Source of the DNA: Ceratodon purpureus
Lineage: Eukaryota > Streptophyta > Bryopsida > Pseudoditrichales > Ditrichaceae
Direction: 5' to 3'
Length of the DNA stretch: 64,000 bases
NCBI GenBank assembly: GCA_014871385.1
Contig: CM026422.1
Coordinates: forward strand, 21,318,177 to 21,382,176
Made by a program: the position numbers and the translations under genes. Of the stretch, positions 1 through 11,150 are shown one piece after another (the first letter of the stretch is position 1; the number at the start of each line of letters is the position of its first letter). The notes beneath the pieces were generated by a model. It searched no databases. It was not told the origin of the DNA and saw nothing but the letters and a program-made list of their open reading frames with translations.

Positions 1-1332
1 TTTCAGTTAAACCCAAAATTAAGTTCAATGCAATTGGGTGATCCAACTAATTACCTTCAATTTCAACTTTTGTAAGTGCCCCCACTATGAAAACCTCGTT
101 GTTAATACCGCTACGGTTGGCATGCACAGAATATTAATTTGTAAGCCTGGCAACCTGTCATGGAGATGAGTCTCCCTGGTTGAAAATTATATTCCCCAAT
201 CCCACCATGGGAGGCAGAAAACTAAGAGTAGTGTTGATGTACCTAAAACCACCAACTTAAGGATTTTGAGCTTTTTTTTTTCAGGGTTATTTTTGGGGTA
301 TAATTTTCCCATGTAGGAAAGTTATTTTCTAACATAATGCAATTTTTTTCAAAATTTTCTTCCCAATATTGAAATAGATACAAATTTCTAAACACAAAAG
401 TACTTTGTGACCGAAAACTGATTTGTAGACTTTTCCATTGTCACACCTAGCTAGTACTAATTTTCACTCATAATCCGACCCAAAACACCATCTTCTAGAG
501 TGTTTTGATTGGTCAGTTTGAATGGTGTGTTCTGACAATGCTAATTTAGCCTAGTTGCAGTTATGGGCAGACCTGCAAGTTGGTTATGAGGTTCTGGTGG
601 TTTTGGGTACATTAATCCTAATTCACGAGTGGAAAAATGGTTTGGAGCGACCAACGAGTATACCATGAGCTTGGTGGACTGACATTCAATACCAGCTCAT
701 TTGTATACTTTCTAGTCGACCCAAACGGGCCAAACCATACACCCACTAGTTATTATTCATCTCTCTTAAAACCGGGTGTCCGGGTATAGCTCCAACAAGT
801 TAAATTAGGTATGTTGAAATCTTCATAATTTGTAGATGATGTTGGATTTAGCACTACTAATTTCCATTTTCACCGATTTGCTAAAAAGTCCAGTGAAATC
901 CATAATGAGGTTGATTGAGATTGTAGATGACTAAAATCATTATTAAAGTAAAAGATAGGCATATAGTTACATTGAAGATTATGATTTTTTTACTTTAATT
1001 AAAAGTAAAAGACAATTGGAAAAGATTAATGGTATAAGATTTCATTGCAGATTTCTTTTTTCATGTGTTCAATATATAAGTATGTATTTATATTCTTGTT
1101 TCGTAGAAATATATTAAAACCATATAAGATTTACACGTATTATATATAAACACAACACTCAATTAATTATTTACATATTAAATACCAAAAGTAATTTAGT
1201 ACATATATTGAGTGCAATTAATTATATCTCTTTAATGTACTTTCACTAAAAGATCAACAAGAGTGTTTTTATCCTACAAAGTTCTGAATGACATAAAAAT
1301 TGTATGGCATCAAAACATTCAATCTTATTTGA
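1..1332. other. Non-coding AT-rich DNA
   Basis: No convincing coding exon, RNA gene or terminal repeat is visible. The segment is AT-rich, with short homopolymer runs. It is present almost unchanged at 7028-8359. Confidence 0.6.
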
Positions 1333-1512
1333 ATGGAATTATTAGTGAGGATATTTTTGATATATTATGTAAAATTCATTGATATGCTTACATCAATATT
1401 GTCAAATATTGATTCATGGATAACTGGATTAACAAATGAACCAGATTCTCAAGAAGCAAACTGCGAAGAACTTACAGAAATGAATCAACAACAAATAGAT
1501 TGCATGGTTTGG
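1333..1512 (+). CDS. Possible upstream exon of unknown gene (copy 1)
   Basis: An open frame starts at ATG 1333, with a second ATG at 1384, and runs into a good splice donor (TGG followed by GTAAGG) at 1512/1513. It would encode about 60 residues rich in I, L, N and Q with no recognisable domain. The same frame is identical at 8360-8539. It could be the first exon of the unknown gene that continues near 1691, but the reading phase at that acceptor does not join without a stop, so the link is unproven. Chance ORF is the main alternative. Confidence 0.2.
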
Positions 1513-1690
1513 GTAAGGACACAAAAATCTACATGAAAATCTTTATACTTTATAGATGATAACATTTTCATTTTCTTTCCAATGCTCTATTTTCATCCTT
1601 AATTTCAAAAACAATTGTAAAATTCAAGCCTCAATGATCTATTCAAAGAAACACAATAAGGTTCTAAAACAGTACATTCTTCTTTTGTAG

Positions 1691-2259
1691 GACCTTTCAA
1701 AAAGCTAGAGTTCCACAAAGTATTTAACAAGACAAATACGTTCATAGTTCCAAAGAGCTTTGAAATATATTGCAACAGCCATCAATTACAGATTAGCAAA
1801 ACAGATTTATCTCATTTCTTCACATTACAAGGACTAACACTTTGTTTGTGCATGTTCAAATAACAGAACTTTGAGAAAGAGCCAGAGATGTCATTTCTAG
1901 AGACACATGAACTCATCTATGCACCACGCAAATTGAAAGTGAAAAAACACGGTGACCTGGAGCAGCATCTTGCGGAATGCAATTGGAAGCCCATGTCCCA
2001 CAATCCTGTGCAAGGTTGGGTGGATTATCTGTATGAGCCTCCAAACAGCACCGAGGAGATCCAACCCATAGCTCGTCTTCCAGCTCCACGTGAGACACAG
2101 TTCCATGACTCCTGGAAGAATGCCAACTTCCAGGCCTCATTAGACTGTGTCCAACAATTTGCAGACAGAGTGAACACTGAAATGGAGAAACAGATTTTCG
2201 TTGTAGTGGAGAAAGGCAAAACTTTTAGTCGGTATTTCAACTGGGCTTCCGACTGCTAG
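1691..2259 (+). pseudogene. Unknown ORF with internal stop (copy 1)
   Basis: From a splice acceptor (TTTTGTAG) at 1690, one frame is open from codon 1693 to the stop at 2257-2259 except for a TAA at 1861-1863. The sister copy has AAA at that codon. The last 123 codons, from ATG 1888, form an uninterrupted ORF that is basic near its start and contains motifs such as GWVDYLYEPP and GKTFSRYFNW. I do not recognise the family. The C-terminal part recurs at 51283-51468 beside the intact beta-galactosidase gene, so the ORF and that gene were neighbours before the duplication. Function unknown. It is either a pseudogene or a shorter gene starting at 1888. Confidence 0.45.
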
Positions 2260-2626
2260 GGGTAGTGTCACAGACTTCATATTCAGTATTTTGTTGGCAT
2301 ATCCTTACCTTGATTGAAATTAAGTAAATTTAAGTACGTTTTGGGACAATGGGTAACCTGTGAAGTGCAACAAAACTATGCTCTAAATGATGTGTTTCTA
2401 CATGTGTTTGATGCTGAGTAAAGGACTTGATCGATGTGAAAGTGAGTTAATCAGAAGCTAAAAAGAGGTTGGCGTTATAGCATACAAAATTTCAGAGGAT
2501 GTATGTGAATGAAATACCTAGTTGGTTACCTTGATAAAAATCTGATGAAATTCTTCGAACTGACAGGTTTAACACTTTACGATAGCTAATTAGGAGAGTT
2601 TTCCACAAGTAAACTCGGCTCTGTCC

Positions 2627-4150
2627 GAACACTGCATTACAGTTCCTCACAAATTGCATGATTAGTTCCTTACCTTGATACTTGGAAGTTGGCTCCGTCC
2701 ACATCTCCACCCTCTCCAATCGGAGCATCCTGAGGTAGTCAGCAAAGCTTACATGAGTCCGCGCTCTAGGAAGAAATTGCTCTTTTCAGTAGAAGCATTA
2801 CAACTGAGAAATTGCATTAATTTTGTAATAATCCTGAGGTAGCTTCACAGGTGCTTACATAAGCATACGAAGTGATGTCTGCTTAGAAGTCGGAAGCTCC
2901 GGCCCCGGCTTGAAAAAGACCAACATGGATTGGTTTCTGGTGAATAGGAAACGATCATTACAAAAAAGCATGCGAAAATCTCTCATGCGCGTTCAGAGTG
3001 ACAAACGGAAGCACACAGACTGATTGACTCGCATACAGCACAACTGAGGCATTGAGTCGTAATATATCATCAAGGGCCTCTGCAGTGCTTTTTGCATCTG
3101 TTTGGGCTAGTTTCTCTCCCCAATGAGTTAGCCAGCCCGTGTAGAACTCCCTGTAAGTCACAAGCAATCCATGCTAAAGACATCTTCCCAAGTTTAAGAG
3201 TCGAGGTCCACACAGAAAAGTATGATGCCGTATGCAATTCTACTTGACCTGTTCGGTCAATCACTAAACACCAATGCATTTTTTTGGCAACAATTCAAAA
3301 GTCTTGACTTATCAAAAGAATAAAATTTGCGAAATACACTTCCATCACATTCTTAGCAAAAGCTTAACGGAGTCACTGACATCACTTACGCAGTAAGTGG
3401 TGGTGACATTCCTGAGGGGTTGTATCGCTTCTGTAGAGCAAAAGCAGCAGCTGGATCCCCGCCAGTTGGGAAGTCTATTGCTGGTGATACAACGCCATGA
3501 CCAGAATAACAAACCTTATCAACTGAAGTGTAAACTATTGAGACAGCAAACTTCAGAACAACATGAGTGGTTTCTCATTGACAATTTCAGAATGAATCAG
3601 AATAGGGTTTCTGAAATGGAGCGAAAGTGGTAAGAGGTGCAATTTTAAAGCATATAAGGCTGTCTACTGCAATGTAAATAAGCTCCAAAGACACCAATTT
3701 TTGACAAAGAGCCATTCCGTAGATTCCCCGTGGCCGCACCATCAGTCGTATATCTGCATTGAAAGAGTGCTGTTGAGGTCCGTAACACATGATGCAACTT
3801 AAGCACACAGACTGCAACAAGCACACTACTTCAGAGAAAACGATATTGTTTCCTGAGCAAAGTTACAATGTAAAAGTAAACCACTCTCACATGATTACAT
3901 CGTCACCAAGATGTAACCTAGCTTGAATCTGGAGGAACTGCAAGTATAATTTGTCACTCCCATATGATCCATATTCGTTTTCAGTCTGCAGTAACGAAGT
4001 TAACTTGTTTAAGTGGGAGCTTGAGAAAACTCACGGCCTGGATCATAGAATTACCGGACCCCCTGCTGAGAACAGTTTAGGAGCTACTATTGGAAGTAGT
4101 TTCGTCCACCAATGGCCAACCTACCAACCAGCATCAAACTGCTAAACTTT
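2627..4150 (-). pseudogene. Beta-galactosidase (GH35) pseudogene fragment, exons 5-11
   Basis: On the minus strand this holds decayed copies of exons 5 to 11 of the intact GH35 gene at 51958-56683. Still readable are the exon with [12 protein letters not shown] (nucleophile region), the exon with [14 protein letters not shown] and the exon with [10 protein letters not shown]. Lesions seen: exon 10 is shortened, having lost the [11 protein letters not shown] region, and carries an in-frame TAA. The donor after exon 7 is changed from CAGGTT to GAGCTT. Exon 5 has an extra 2 bases. Exons 12-18 are absent: the sequence jumps from material matching 51840 straight to material matching 54021, at a shared CCG. 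It cannot encode an enzyme. Confidence 0.85.
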
Positions 4151-4417
4151 CAATACTGCAATGACCAATAACATAAAATAAAATGGGAAGCTCTTGGCGC
4201 TTGAGCTCAAAGACACTGAAAAACATGCTCCCGGGCTCCTTGTGATCAACCCATCCACAACGCCAGTGCGTCCTCTTGCACAACGATCGATGATACGATA
4301 ACCACATACATGTGCTAGACGCTGAGGAATAGTGCGTGCATCTATAAGTACAGCAAATAATCAATTTGAATTTAAAAGGAAAGAGTGATTTAATTAGTGT
4401 TTATTCAGGCTGAACTT

Positions 4418-4672
4418 TGGTTACAGTGCAGAATATCAAATTATGCCGAACTGTGGTCCCTCGTATCAAACATCTTCAATCTCTGTCCTCTAATATGGCC
4501 TCTAGCGACCTACATGCAGCTCACAGTCTTCAGCTCTATCAAAACATTCAATAACTAGTATATATACAATGTTTAAGCAACCATTGGGGCAGACGGTCGA
4601 TTTGCTTCAGGAATACAAAATGGGAAGCTTGAGAATCTCCGGCAGTATATCTGGAGTGCGAGTCAGCCGACT
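4418..4672. other. Unique DNA downstream of Dof-like gene
   Basis: Start of the island between the two repeat copies; probably 3' untranslated and intergenic sequence of the Dof-like gene. Nothing else recognised. Confidence 0.5.
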
Positions 4673-5503
4673 TTAGAGCAGCTCCTCGAAGTCTGAAAGA
4701 TAGATCATGTCGGCTGCAGCAAGTGCTTCGGACATATGATCTGGAACACCGTTCATCATGCCGAATCCGTCCGTGGAAAGGACAGAAGGAAACGAGTCGG
4801 AGGAATGATCGTTGAGCTCTCCCATGCCGTTCTCCCAATCGTAACATGGATTCTCGGAAGATACATGGTGAGGGCCTTCATGATGGTGTTCGTCGTGCAT
4901 GGGAGAATCGTCCATATTGTATGACGCAGCCTGAGCTGGATCCTGCAGCTGGAGGCTGTAGCTTGGGTCGGGGATGTCAGTTGCAGCGAGTGCTTCGTCC
5001 ATATTATGTTCATACGCAGCCTGAGCTGGATCCTGCAGGCTGTAGCTTGGGTCGTGATGGTTCTCTCCCTCGGCGGGGAACAATATGTCAAACATGTCAA
5101 GGTCATCTTCATTTGCACTTAGAATGGGTGACTTCTTACTGCTCGTCTTGATGGCCACCAAAACTCCTCCTTTCAAGTGCATTTGAAAGAAGGCTCCACA
5201 GCTCAAACATTCGAACCGGGGTTGAGTCTCCCCACACCGCTTTTTATTGTTGTAGAACTTGAACTTTGCGTTATTTACGGCAAAACATTTGTTGCATTGC
5301 GTACGTTGACCTCGGATCTCTAGGGGGTCTTGGTTGCGAACCTTCTTGTAGTGCTTGGGTTTTGGCCTATGGTGATTCTCCCAAGTGAATACCACTTTGC
5401 AATCCAAGCATTTGTATCGGTGTTGGTTACTTTTTTTATTGTTTAGGTACTTGAACTTCAAATTCCTAGACTGGCAATGCACACAAAACACCTCCTCCTC
5501 CAT
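4673..5503 (-). CDS. Protein with two Dof-like zinc fingers and acidic tail
   Basis: Intronless ORF of 276 residues from ATG 5503; the frame extends a few codons upstream but only from a GTG. Finger 1 is C7-X2-C10-X21-C32-X2-C35, exactly the Dof spacing. It shares Dof-type residues (KFKYLNN before and QHRYKC at the second Cys pair, then FTW). Finger 2 is C70-X2-C73-X25-C99-X2-C102, a longer version with the same FKFYNN and QPRF cores. A basic linker (KPKHYKKVR) joins them. The C-terminal 140 residues are rich in D, E, H and S, with a duplicated DPSYSLQ..DPAQAA motif and an acidic end (SDFEELL), as expected for a transactivation region. Inference: a sequence-specific nuclear transcription factor of a divergent Dof-like lineage. 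A transposase-type zinc ribbon is the main alternative. A truncated paralogue lies at 15699-15953. Confidence 0.8.
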   Translation of the reverse strand: MEEEVFCVHCQSRNLKFKYLNNKKSNQHRYKCLDCKVVFTWENHHRPKPKHYKKVRNQDPLEIRGQRTQCNKCFAVNNAKFKFYNNKKRCGETQPRFECLSCGAFFQMHLKGGVLVAIKTSSKKSPILSANEDDLDMFDILFPAEGENHHDPSYSLQDPAQAAYEHNMDEALAATDIPDPSYSLQLQDPAQAASYNMDDSPMHDEHHHEGPHHVSSENPCYDWENGMGELNDHSSDSFPSVLSTDGFGMMNGVPDHMSEALAAADMIYLSDFEELL

Positions 5504-5796
5504 ATTTGCAATCCCCACACAATTCTCTCAATTGATATGGCAATATGGCTTGAAATGTTACTGTGCGAAATGGCAATATGGGTTGCTATTATTATGGTTA
5601 GCAAATAACAAATATAACAAATGTAACCAGACAATATAACAAATGGGAGTATGGGTAGCAAATTTTGTAGCTTGCACAACTGGTTATGGCAAGAGGATAC
5701 GAATGTGGGCAGTATATATTATAAGCAACGGAAAAATGGGTAGCAAACAATATGGGTTATGTAAGTATCGACTTGCTTGATCACCACGTCACAGCC

Positions 5797-6072
5797 ATGA
5801 ACGAGATCTCGATGGGCGGGGACTTGGCCTCGGTTGCGGGCTACCACGGATGCGTGGCGGGGACGGATCAGTATCCTGGCGCGGTGGACCAGCACCGCAA
5901 GTCCAGTGCTGCACGAGAGAAGGAGATTCGTGCTTTGCGGGAAGAGTTGGCTGCTCGGCGAAGATTGTCTAGCGAGCTTGTTGAGGAGGACAGCGACGAT
6001 GAGGACCTGGGCGTCGCCCATCATCATCATCATCATCGACATCACCATCAGCAGTACAAGTCTGTGAGATGA
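5797..6072 (+). CDS. Small unknown protein with coiled coil and His-rich tail
   Basis: Open frame from ATG 5797 (in a CAGCC-ATG context; the frame is open upstream to 5752) to TGA at 6070-6072, about 91 residues. The middle (AAREKEIRALREELAARR) looks like a short charged coiled coil. It is followed by an acidic stretch (ELVEEDSDDEDL) and six consecutive histidines near the end. It is GC-rich compared with the flanking DNA, which argues for coding. It is divergent from the Dof-like gene, about 290 bp away. I do not recognise a family; it could be one exon of a longer gene. Confidence 0.4.
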   Translation: MNEISMGGDLASVAGYHGCVAGTDQYPGAVDQHRKSSAAREKEIRALREELAARRRLSSELVEEDSDDEDLGVAHHHHHHRHHHQQYKSVR

Positions 6073-7027
6073 CGATCGAATTCAGGTTCAACATGACCTT
6101 AGCCCAACCCCTTTCTAGAGATGTCAAATATTAGTTACCAGATGTGCTTAGAATTCATTCCATTACCCCGGTAATCGTATCCCTGTGGATCTAACCAACG
6201 AGTGTAAGTCCTAGCTCGGAGCCTCGACAGGCTTACAACATGGTTCCAGTAGTTTTCTCCACTTGATATTCATTGTAAACGCCGAAGTATTATTTGGGTA
6301 TCGATTAGGTCTCAAGCAAAAACTGGCTGCAGTGAACTCACTAAACTCGTGGTTGCGTCGACACAGAATAGTCCAGATCTGATTTACAAATCTCAAGGCA
6401 CCGGTTATGGTGGTTTGAGTGTCAGCTAGGCTTCTCGTTGATGTGATGCAGCATAGAGAGTGATATGGAAGAAAGTTGTATTTTTTTAGGTTAACTATGT
6501 ACAGTACATTCTATCATGTATCAGCAGAATGGGTCAAGCTTGGATGGAACTTTGTGGTAACAATGCAGGAAAAATACAGTGAATTAGTCCATGGATGATG
6601 ACATGATTGTTTGTGGTGTATGATTTTGTGACAAAGTGGCAGTGTCAATATTCACACAATGAATGTGTGGGCATCGGATTCAGAAGAAAGGGTGCTGAAG
6701 AAACTTATTCTTCAGAATTCAGTTAACTCTTCTTAAAAAACTGCTGTTTTTCTTATGAAGCAAATCGCTAGAGGCCATTGCATTTCTGTAGAAAAATGCC
6801 AAAAAATACTTAGTATACATTAATGTGTTCCATTTTGATAGGTGATCTCCATTTTGATAGGGTGATCCATTTTCATACATTGATACAGTGTTATATGGTG
6901 ATACATTATATTGTGTTGGAGTTGAATTCCCATTTTAAAAATCTAAAAGTAGTCTTTTGTGACTTGAAATAGACTTGATGAAGTAGCATAAGAATCATAA
7001 GAAGCATTCACAAGAGGACACTTGTAT
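6073..7027. other. Intergenic DNA between island gene and repeat copy 2
   Basis: No supported gene. Near 6838-6905 there are short imperfect direct repeats of the phrase CATTTTGATAGGTGAT and related ATACATTGATA strings. Confidence 0.5.
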
Positions 7028-8359
7028 TTTCAGTTAAACCCAAAATTAAGTTCAATGCAATTGGGTGATCCAACTAATTACCTTCAATTTCAACTTTTGT
7101 AAGTGCCCCCACTATGAAAACCTCGTTGTTAATACCGCTACGGTTGGCATGCACAGAATATTAATTTGTAAGCCTGGCAACCTGTCATGGAGATGAGTCT
7201 CCCTGGTTGAAAATTATATTCCCCAATCCCACCATGGGAGGCAGAAAACTAAGAGTAGTGTTGATGTACCTAAAACCACCAACTTAAGGATTTTGAGCTT
7301 TTTTTTTTCAGGGTTATTTTTGGGGTATAATTTTCCCATGTAGGAAAGTTATTTTCTAACATAATGCAATTTTTTTCAAAATTTTCTTCCCAATATTGAA
7401 ATAGATACAAATTTCTAAACACAAAAGTACTTTGTGACCGAAAACTGATTTGTAGACTTTTCCATTGTCACACCTAGCTAGTACTAATTTTCACTCATAA
7501 TCCGACCCAAAACACCATCTTCTAGAGTGTTTTGATTGGTCAGTTTGAATGGTGTGTTCTGACAATGCTAATTTAGCCTAGTTGCGGTTATGGGCAGACC
7601 TGCAAGTTGGTTATGAGGTTCTGGTGGTTTTGGGTACATTAATCCTAATTCACGAGTGGAAAAATGGTTTGGAGCGACCAACGAGTATACCATGAGCTTG
7701 GTGGACTGACATTCAATACCAGCTCATTTGTATACTTTCTAGTCGACCCAAACGGGCCAAACCATACACCCACTAGTTATTATTCATCTCTCTTAAAACC
7801 GGGTGTCCGGGTATAGCTCCAACAAGTTAAATTAGGTATGTTGAAATCTTCATAATTTGTAGATGATGTTGGATTTAGCACTACTAATTTCCATTTTCAC
7901 CGATTTGCTAAAAAGTCCAGTGAAATCCATAATGAGGTTGATTGAGATTGTAGATGACTAAAATCATTATTAAAGTAAAAGATAGGCATATAGTTACATT
8001 GAAGATTATGATTTTTTTACTTTAATTAAAAGTAAAAGACAATTGGAAAAGATTAATGGTATAAGATTTCATTGCAGATTTCTTTTTTCATGTGTTCAAT
8101 ATATAAGTATGTATTTATATTCTTGTTTCGTAGAAATATATTAAAACCATATAAGATTTACACGTATTATATATAAACACAACACTCAATTAATTATTTA
8201 CATATTAAATACCAAAAGTAATTTAGTACATATATTGAGTGCAATTAATTATATCTCTTTAATGTACTTTCACTAAAAGATCAACAAGAGTGTTTTTATC
8301 CTACAAAGTTCTGAATGACATAAAAATTGTATGGCATCAAAACATTCAATCTTATTTGA

Positions 8360-8539
8360 ATGGAATTATTAGTGAGGATATTTTTGATATATTATGTAAA
8401 ATTCATTGATATGCTTACATCAATATTGTCAAATATTGATTCATGGATAACTGGATTAACAAATGAACCAGATTCTCAAGAAGCAAACTGCGAAGAACTT
8501 ACAGAAATGAATCAACAACAAATAGATTGCATGGTTTGG
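8360..8539 (+). CDS. Possible upstream exon of unknown gene (copy 2)
   Basis: The same open frame as at 1333, with the same donor (TGG then GTAAGG) at its end. The predicted peptide is identical in the two copies, but the whole surrounding 1.6 kb is nearly identical too, so conservation says nothing about selection. No domain recognised. Confidence 0.2.
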
Positions 8540-8718
8540 GTAAGGACACAAAAATCTACATGAAAATCTTTATACTTTATAGATGATAACATTTTCATTT
8601 TCTTTCCAATGCTCTATTTTCATCCTTAATTTCAAAAACAATTGTAAAATTCAAGCCTCAATCTATTCAAAGAAACACAATAAGGTTCTAAAACAGTACA
8701 TGTTCTTCTTTTGTAGGA

Positions 8719-9280
8719 CCTTTCAAAAAGCTAGAGTTCCACAAAGTATCTAACAAGACAAATACGTTCATAGTTTCATTGAGCTTTGAAATATTGCAAC
8801 AGACATCAATTACAGATTAGCAAAACAGATTTATCTCATTTCTTCACATTACAAGGACTAACACTTTGTTTGTGCATGTTCAAAAAACAGAACTTTGAGA
8901 AAGAGCCAGAGATGTCATTTCTAGAGACACATGAACTCATCTATGCACCACGCAAATTGAAAGTGAAAAAACACGGTGACCTGGAGCAGCATCTTGCGGA
9001 ATGCAATTGGAAGCCCATGTCCCACAATCCTGTGCAAGGTTGGGTGGATTATCTGTATGAGCCTCCAAACAGCACCGAGGAGATCCAACCCATAGCTCGT
9101 CTTCCAGCTCCACGTGAGACACAGTTCCATGACTCCTGGAAGAATGCCAACTTCCAGGCCTCATTAGACTGTGTCCAACAATTTGCAGACAGAGTGAACA
9201 CTGTAATGGAGAAACAGATTTTCGTTGTAGTGGAGAAAGGCAAAACTTTTAGTCGGTATTTTAACTGGGCTTCCGACTGA
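8719..9280 (+). pseudogene. Unknown ORF with upstream frameshift (copy 2)
   Basis: Counterpart of 1691-2259. Here the codon that is TAA in copy 1 is AAA, so the frame is open through it. However, two bases are missing in the stretch after GAAATAT (near 8793) relative to copy 1, which breaks the frame joined to the acceptor at 8716. From ATG 8912 to the stop at 9278-9280 the ORF is intact and differs from copy 1 by very few residues. The two copies therefore carry different single lesions in the same predicted exon. No family recognised. Confidence 0.45.
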
Positions 9281-9632
9281 TAGGGGTAGTGTAACAGAAT
9301 TCATATTTAGTAATATTTTTGGTGTTTTTGGCATATCCTTACCTTGATTGTAATTTATAAAAAGATTTATAATAAGTACTTTTTGGGACAATGGGTAACC
9401 TGTGAAGTGCAACAAAACTATGCTCTAAATGATGTGTTTCTACATGTGTTTGATGCTGAGTAAAGGACTTGATCGATGTGAAATTGAGATGATCAGAAGC
9501 TAAAAAGAGGTTGGCGTTATAGCATACAAAATTTCAGAGGATGTATGTGAATGAAATACCTAGTTTATTATCTGGTTATTATCTGATGAAATTCTTCGAT
9601 ATTCACGACTTTAACACTTATTTACAAAAGTT

Positions 9633-9902
9633 GAGGACACCAGGGTCTCATATGCGATTCTCTGTGACGTTTTCCCGACATACACAGGGAATTTGTAAAA
9701 AGACAAAGGGGAAGAACAAAGTCACACAGGGAAAATTGAAACACAAAGGGAAAAATGAGACACAGGGAACACTCAGTTTTCCCTGTGTGTCTCAATATTC
9801 CCTGTGTGTCTTTGTTCTTTCCTGTGTACTCTTTAGAAATTCCCTGTGTAATGAAATTCACACAGGGAATACACACAGGGAATCCACTTTAAACTCCTAG
9901 TG
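9633..9902. mobile_element. Insertion built of ACACAGGGAA motifs
   Basis: About 270 bp present only in repeat copy 2; the same site is uninterrupted in copy 1 and near 51808. It contains eight exact copies of ACACAGGGAA, five as written and three as the reverse complement, plus variants. The central part is therefore largely self-complementary, and it produces meaningless ORFs on both strands. No clear terminal inverted repeat or target duplication could be fixed by eye. Likely a small non-autonomous element or expanded repeat cassette. Confidence 0.6.
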
Positions 9903-9936
9903 GGAGAGTTTTCCACAAGTAAACCCGGCTCTGTCC

Positions 9937-11150
9937 GAACACTGCATTACAGTACCTCACAAATTGCAAGATGAGTTCCTTACCTTCAAGATACTTGGCA
10001 CCGTCCACATCTCCGCCCTCTCCAATCGGAGCATCCTCAGGTAGTCAGCAAAGCTCACATGAGTCCGCGCTCTAAGAAGAAATTGCTCTTTTCAGTAGAA
10101 GCATTACAACTGAGAAATTGCATTTGTAATGATCCTGAGGTAGCTTCACAGGTGCTTACATCTTCCCAAATTTAACAGACAAGGTCCACACAGAAATGGA
10201 CGATGCCGTATGCAATTCTACTTGACCTGTTCGGTCAATCACTAAACACCAATGCATTTTTTTGGCTACAATTCAAAAGTCTTGACTTATCAAAAGAATA
10301 AAATTTGCGAAATACACTTCCATCACATTCTTAGCAAAAGCTTAACGGAGTCACTGACATCACTTACGCAGTAAGTGGTGGTGACATTCCTAAGGGGTTG
10401 TATCGCTTCTGTAGAGCAAAAGCAGCAACTGGATCCCAGCCAGTTGGGAAGTCTATTGCTGGTGATACAACACCATAACCAGAATAACAAACCTTATCAA
10501 CTGAAGTGTAAACTATTGAGACAACAAAGTTCAAGGATAAGGGCAAACTTCAGAACATGAGTGGTTTCTCATTGACAATTTCTGAATGGACCAGAGTAGG
10601 GTTTCTGAAATGAAGCGAAAGTGGTAAGAGGTGCAATTTTAAAGCATATAAGGCTGTCTACTGCAATGTAAATAAGCTGCAAAGACACCATTTTCTGACA
10701 AAGAGCCATTCCGTAGATTCCCCGTGGCCGCACCATCACTCGTATAACTGCATTGAAAGAGTGCTGTTGAGGTCCGTAACACATGCAACTTAAGCACACA
10801 GACTGCAACAAGCACACTACTTCAGAGAAAACGATATTGTTTCCAGAGCAAAGTTACAATGTAAAAGTAAACTACTCTCACATGATTACATCGTCACCAA
10901 GATTTAACCTAGCTTGAATCTGGAGGAACTGCAAGTATAATTTGTCACACCCATATGATCCATATTCGTTTTCAATCTGCAATATCGAAGTTAACTTGTT
11001 TAAGTGGGAGCTTGAGAAAACTCACGGCCTGGATCATAGAATTACCGGACCCCCGCTGAGAACAGTTTAGGAGCTACTATTGGAAGTAGTTTCGTCCACC
11101 AATGACCAACCTACCAACCAGCATCAAACTCCTAAACTTTCATTACTGCA
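9937..11150 (-). pseudogene. Beta-galactosidase (GH35) pseudogene fragment, second copy
   Basis: Same origin as the fragment at 2627-4150 and with the same junction that removes exons 12-18. In addition, a deletion near 10160 removes exon 9 and most of exon 10, joining the exon 10 donor region directly to intron 8 sequence. That takes out the catalytic nucleophile exon. Exons 5, 6, 7, 8 and 11 are still recognisable; exon 8 (AIDFPTGWDPVAAF) keeps an open frame. It is non-functional. Confidence 0.85.

Larger units (their letters stand above)
1..4417. repeat. Long direct repeat, copy 1
   Basis: Matches 7028-11394 in the same orientation with a starting offset of 7027 bases. The window opens inside the repeat, so its true left edge is unseen. 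Over roughly the first 1.64 kb I saw a single base difference (A at about 559, G in copy 2). After that, small indels and substitutions become common and copy 2 carries extra insertions and deletions. The right edge is set by the last shared bases before divergence. It contains an unknown ORF on the + strand and a decayed beta-galactosidase fragment on the - strand. Confidence 0.95.

Noticed and set aside
9541..9900. ORFs on both strands at 9541-9900 and 9622-9876
   Set aside because: Both are by-products of the ACACAGGGAA repeat insertion; symmetrical motif content gives open frames in each direction and no protein-like composition.
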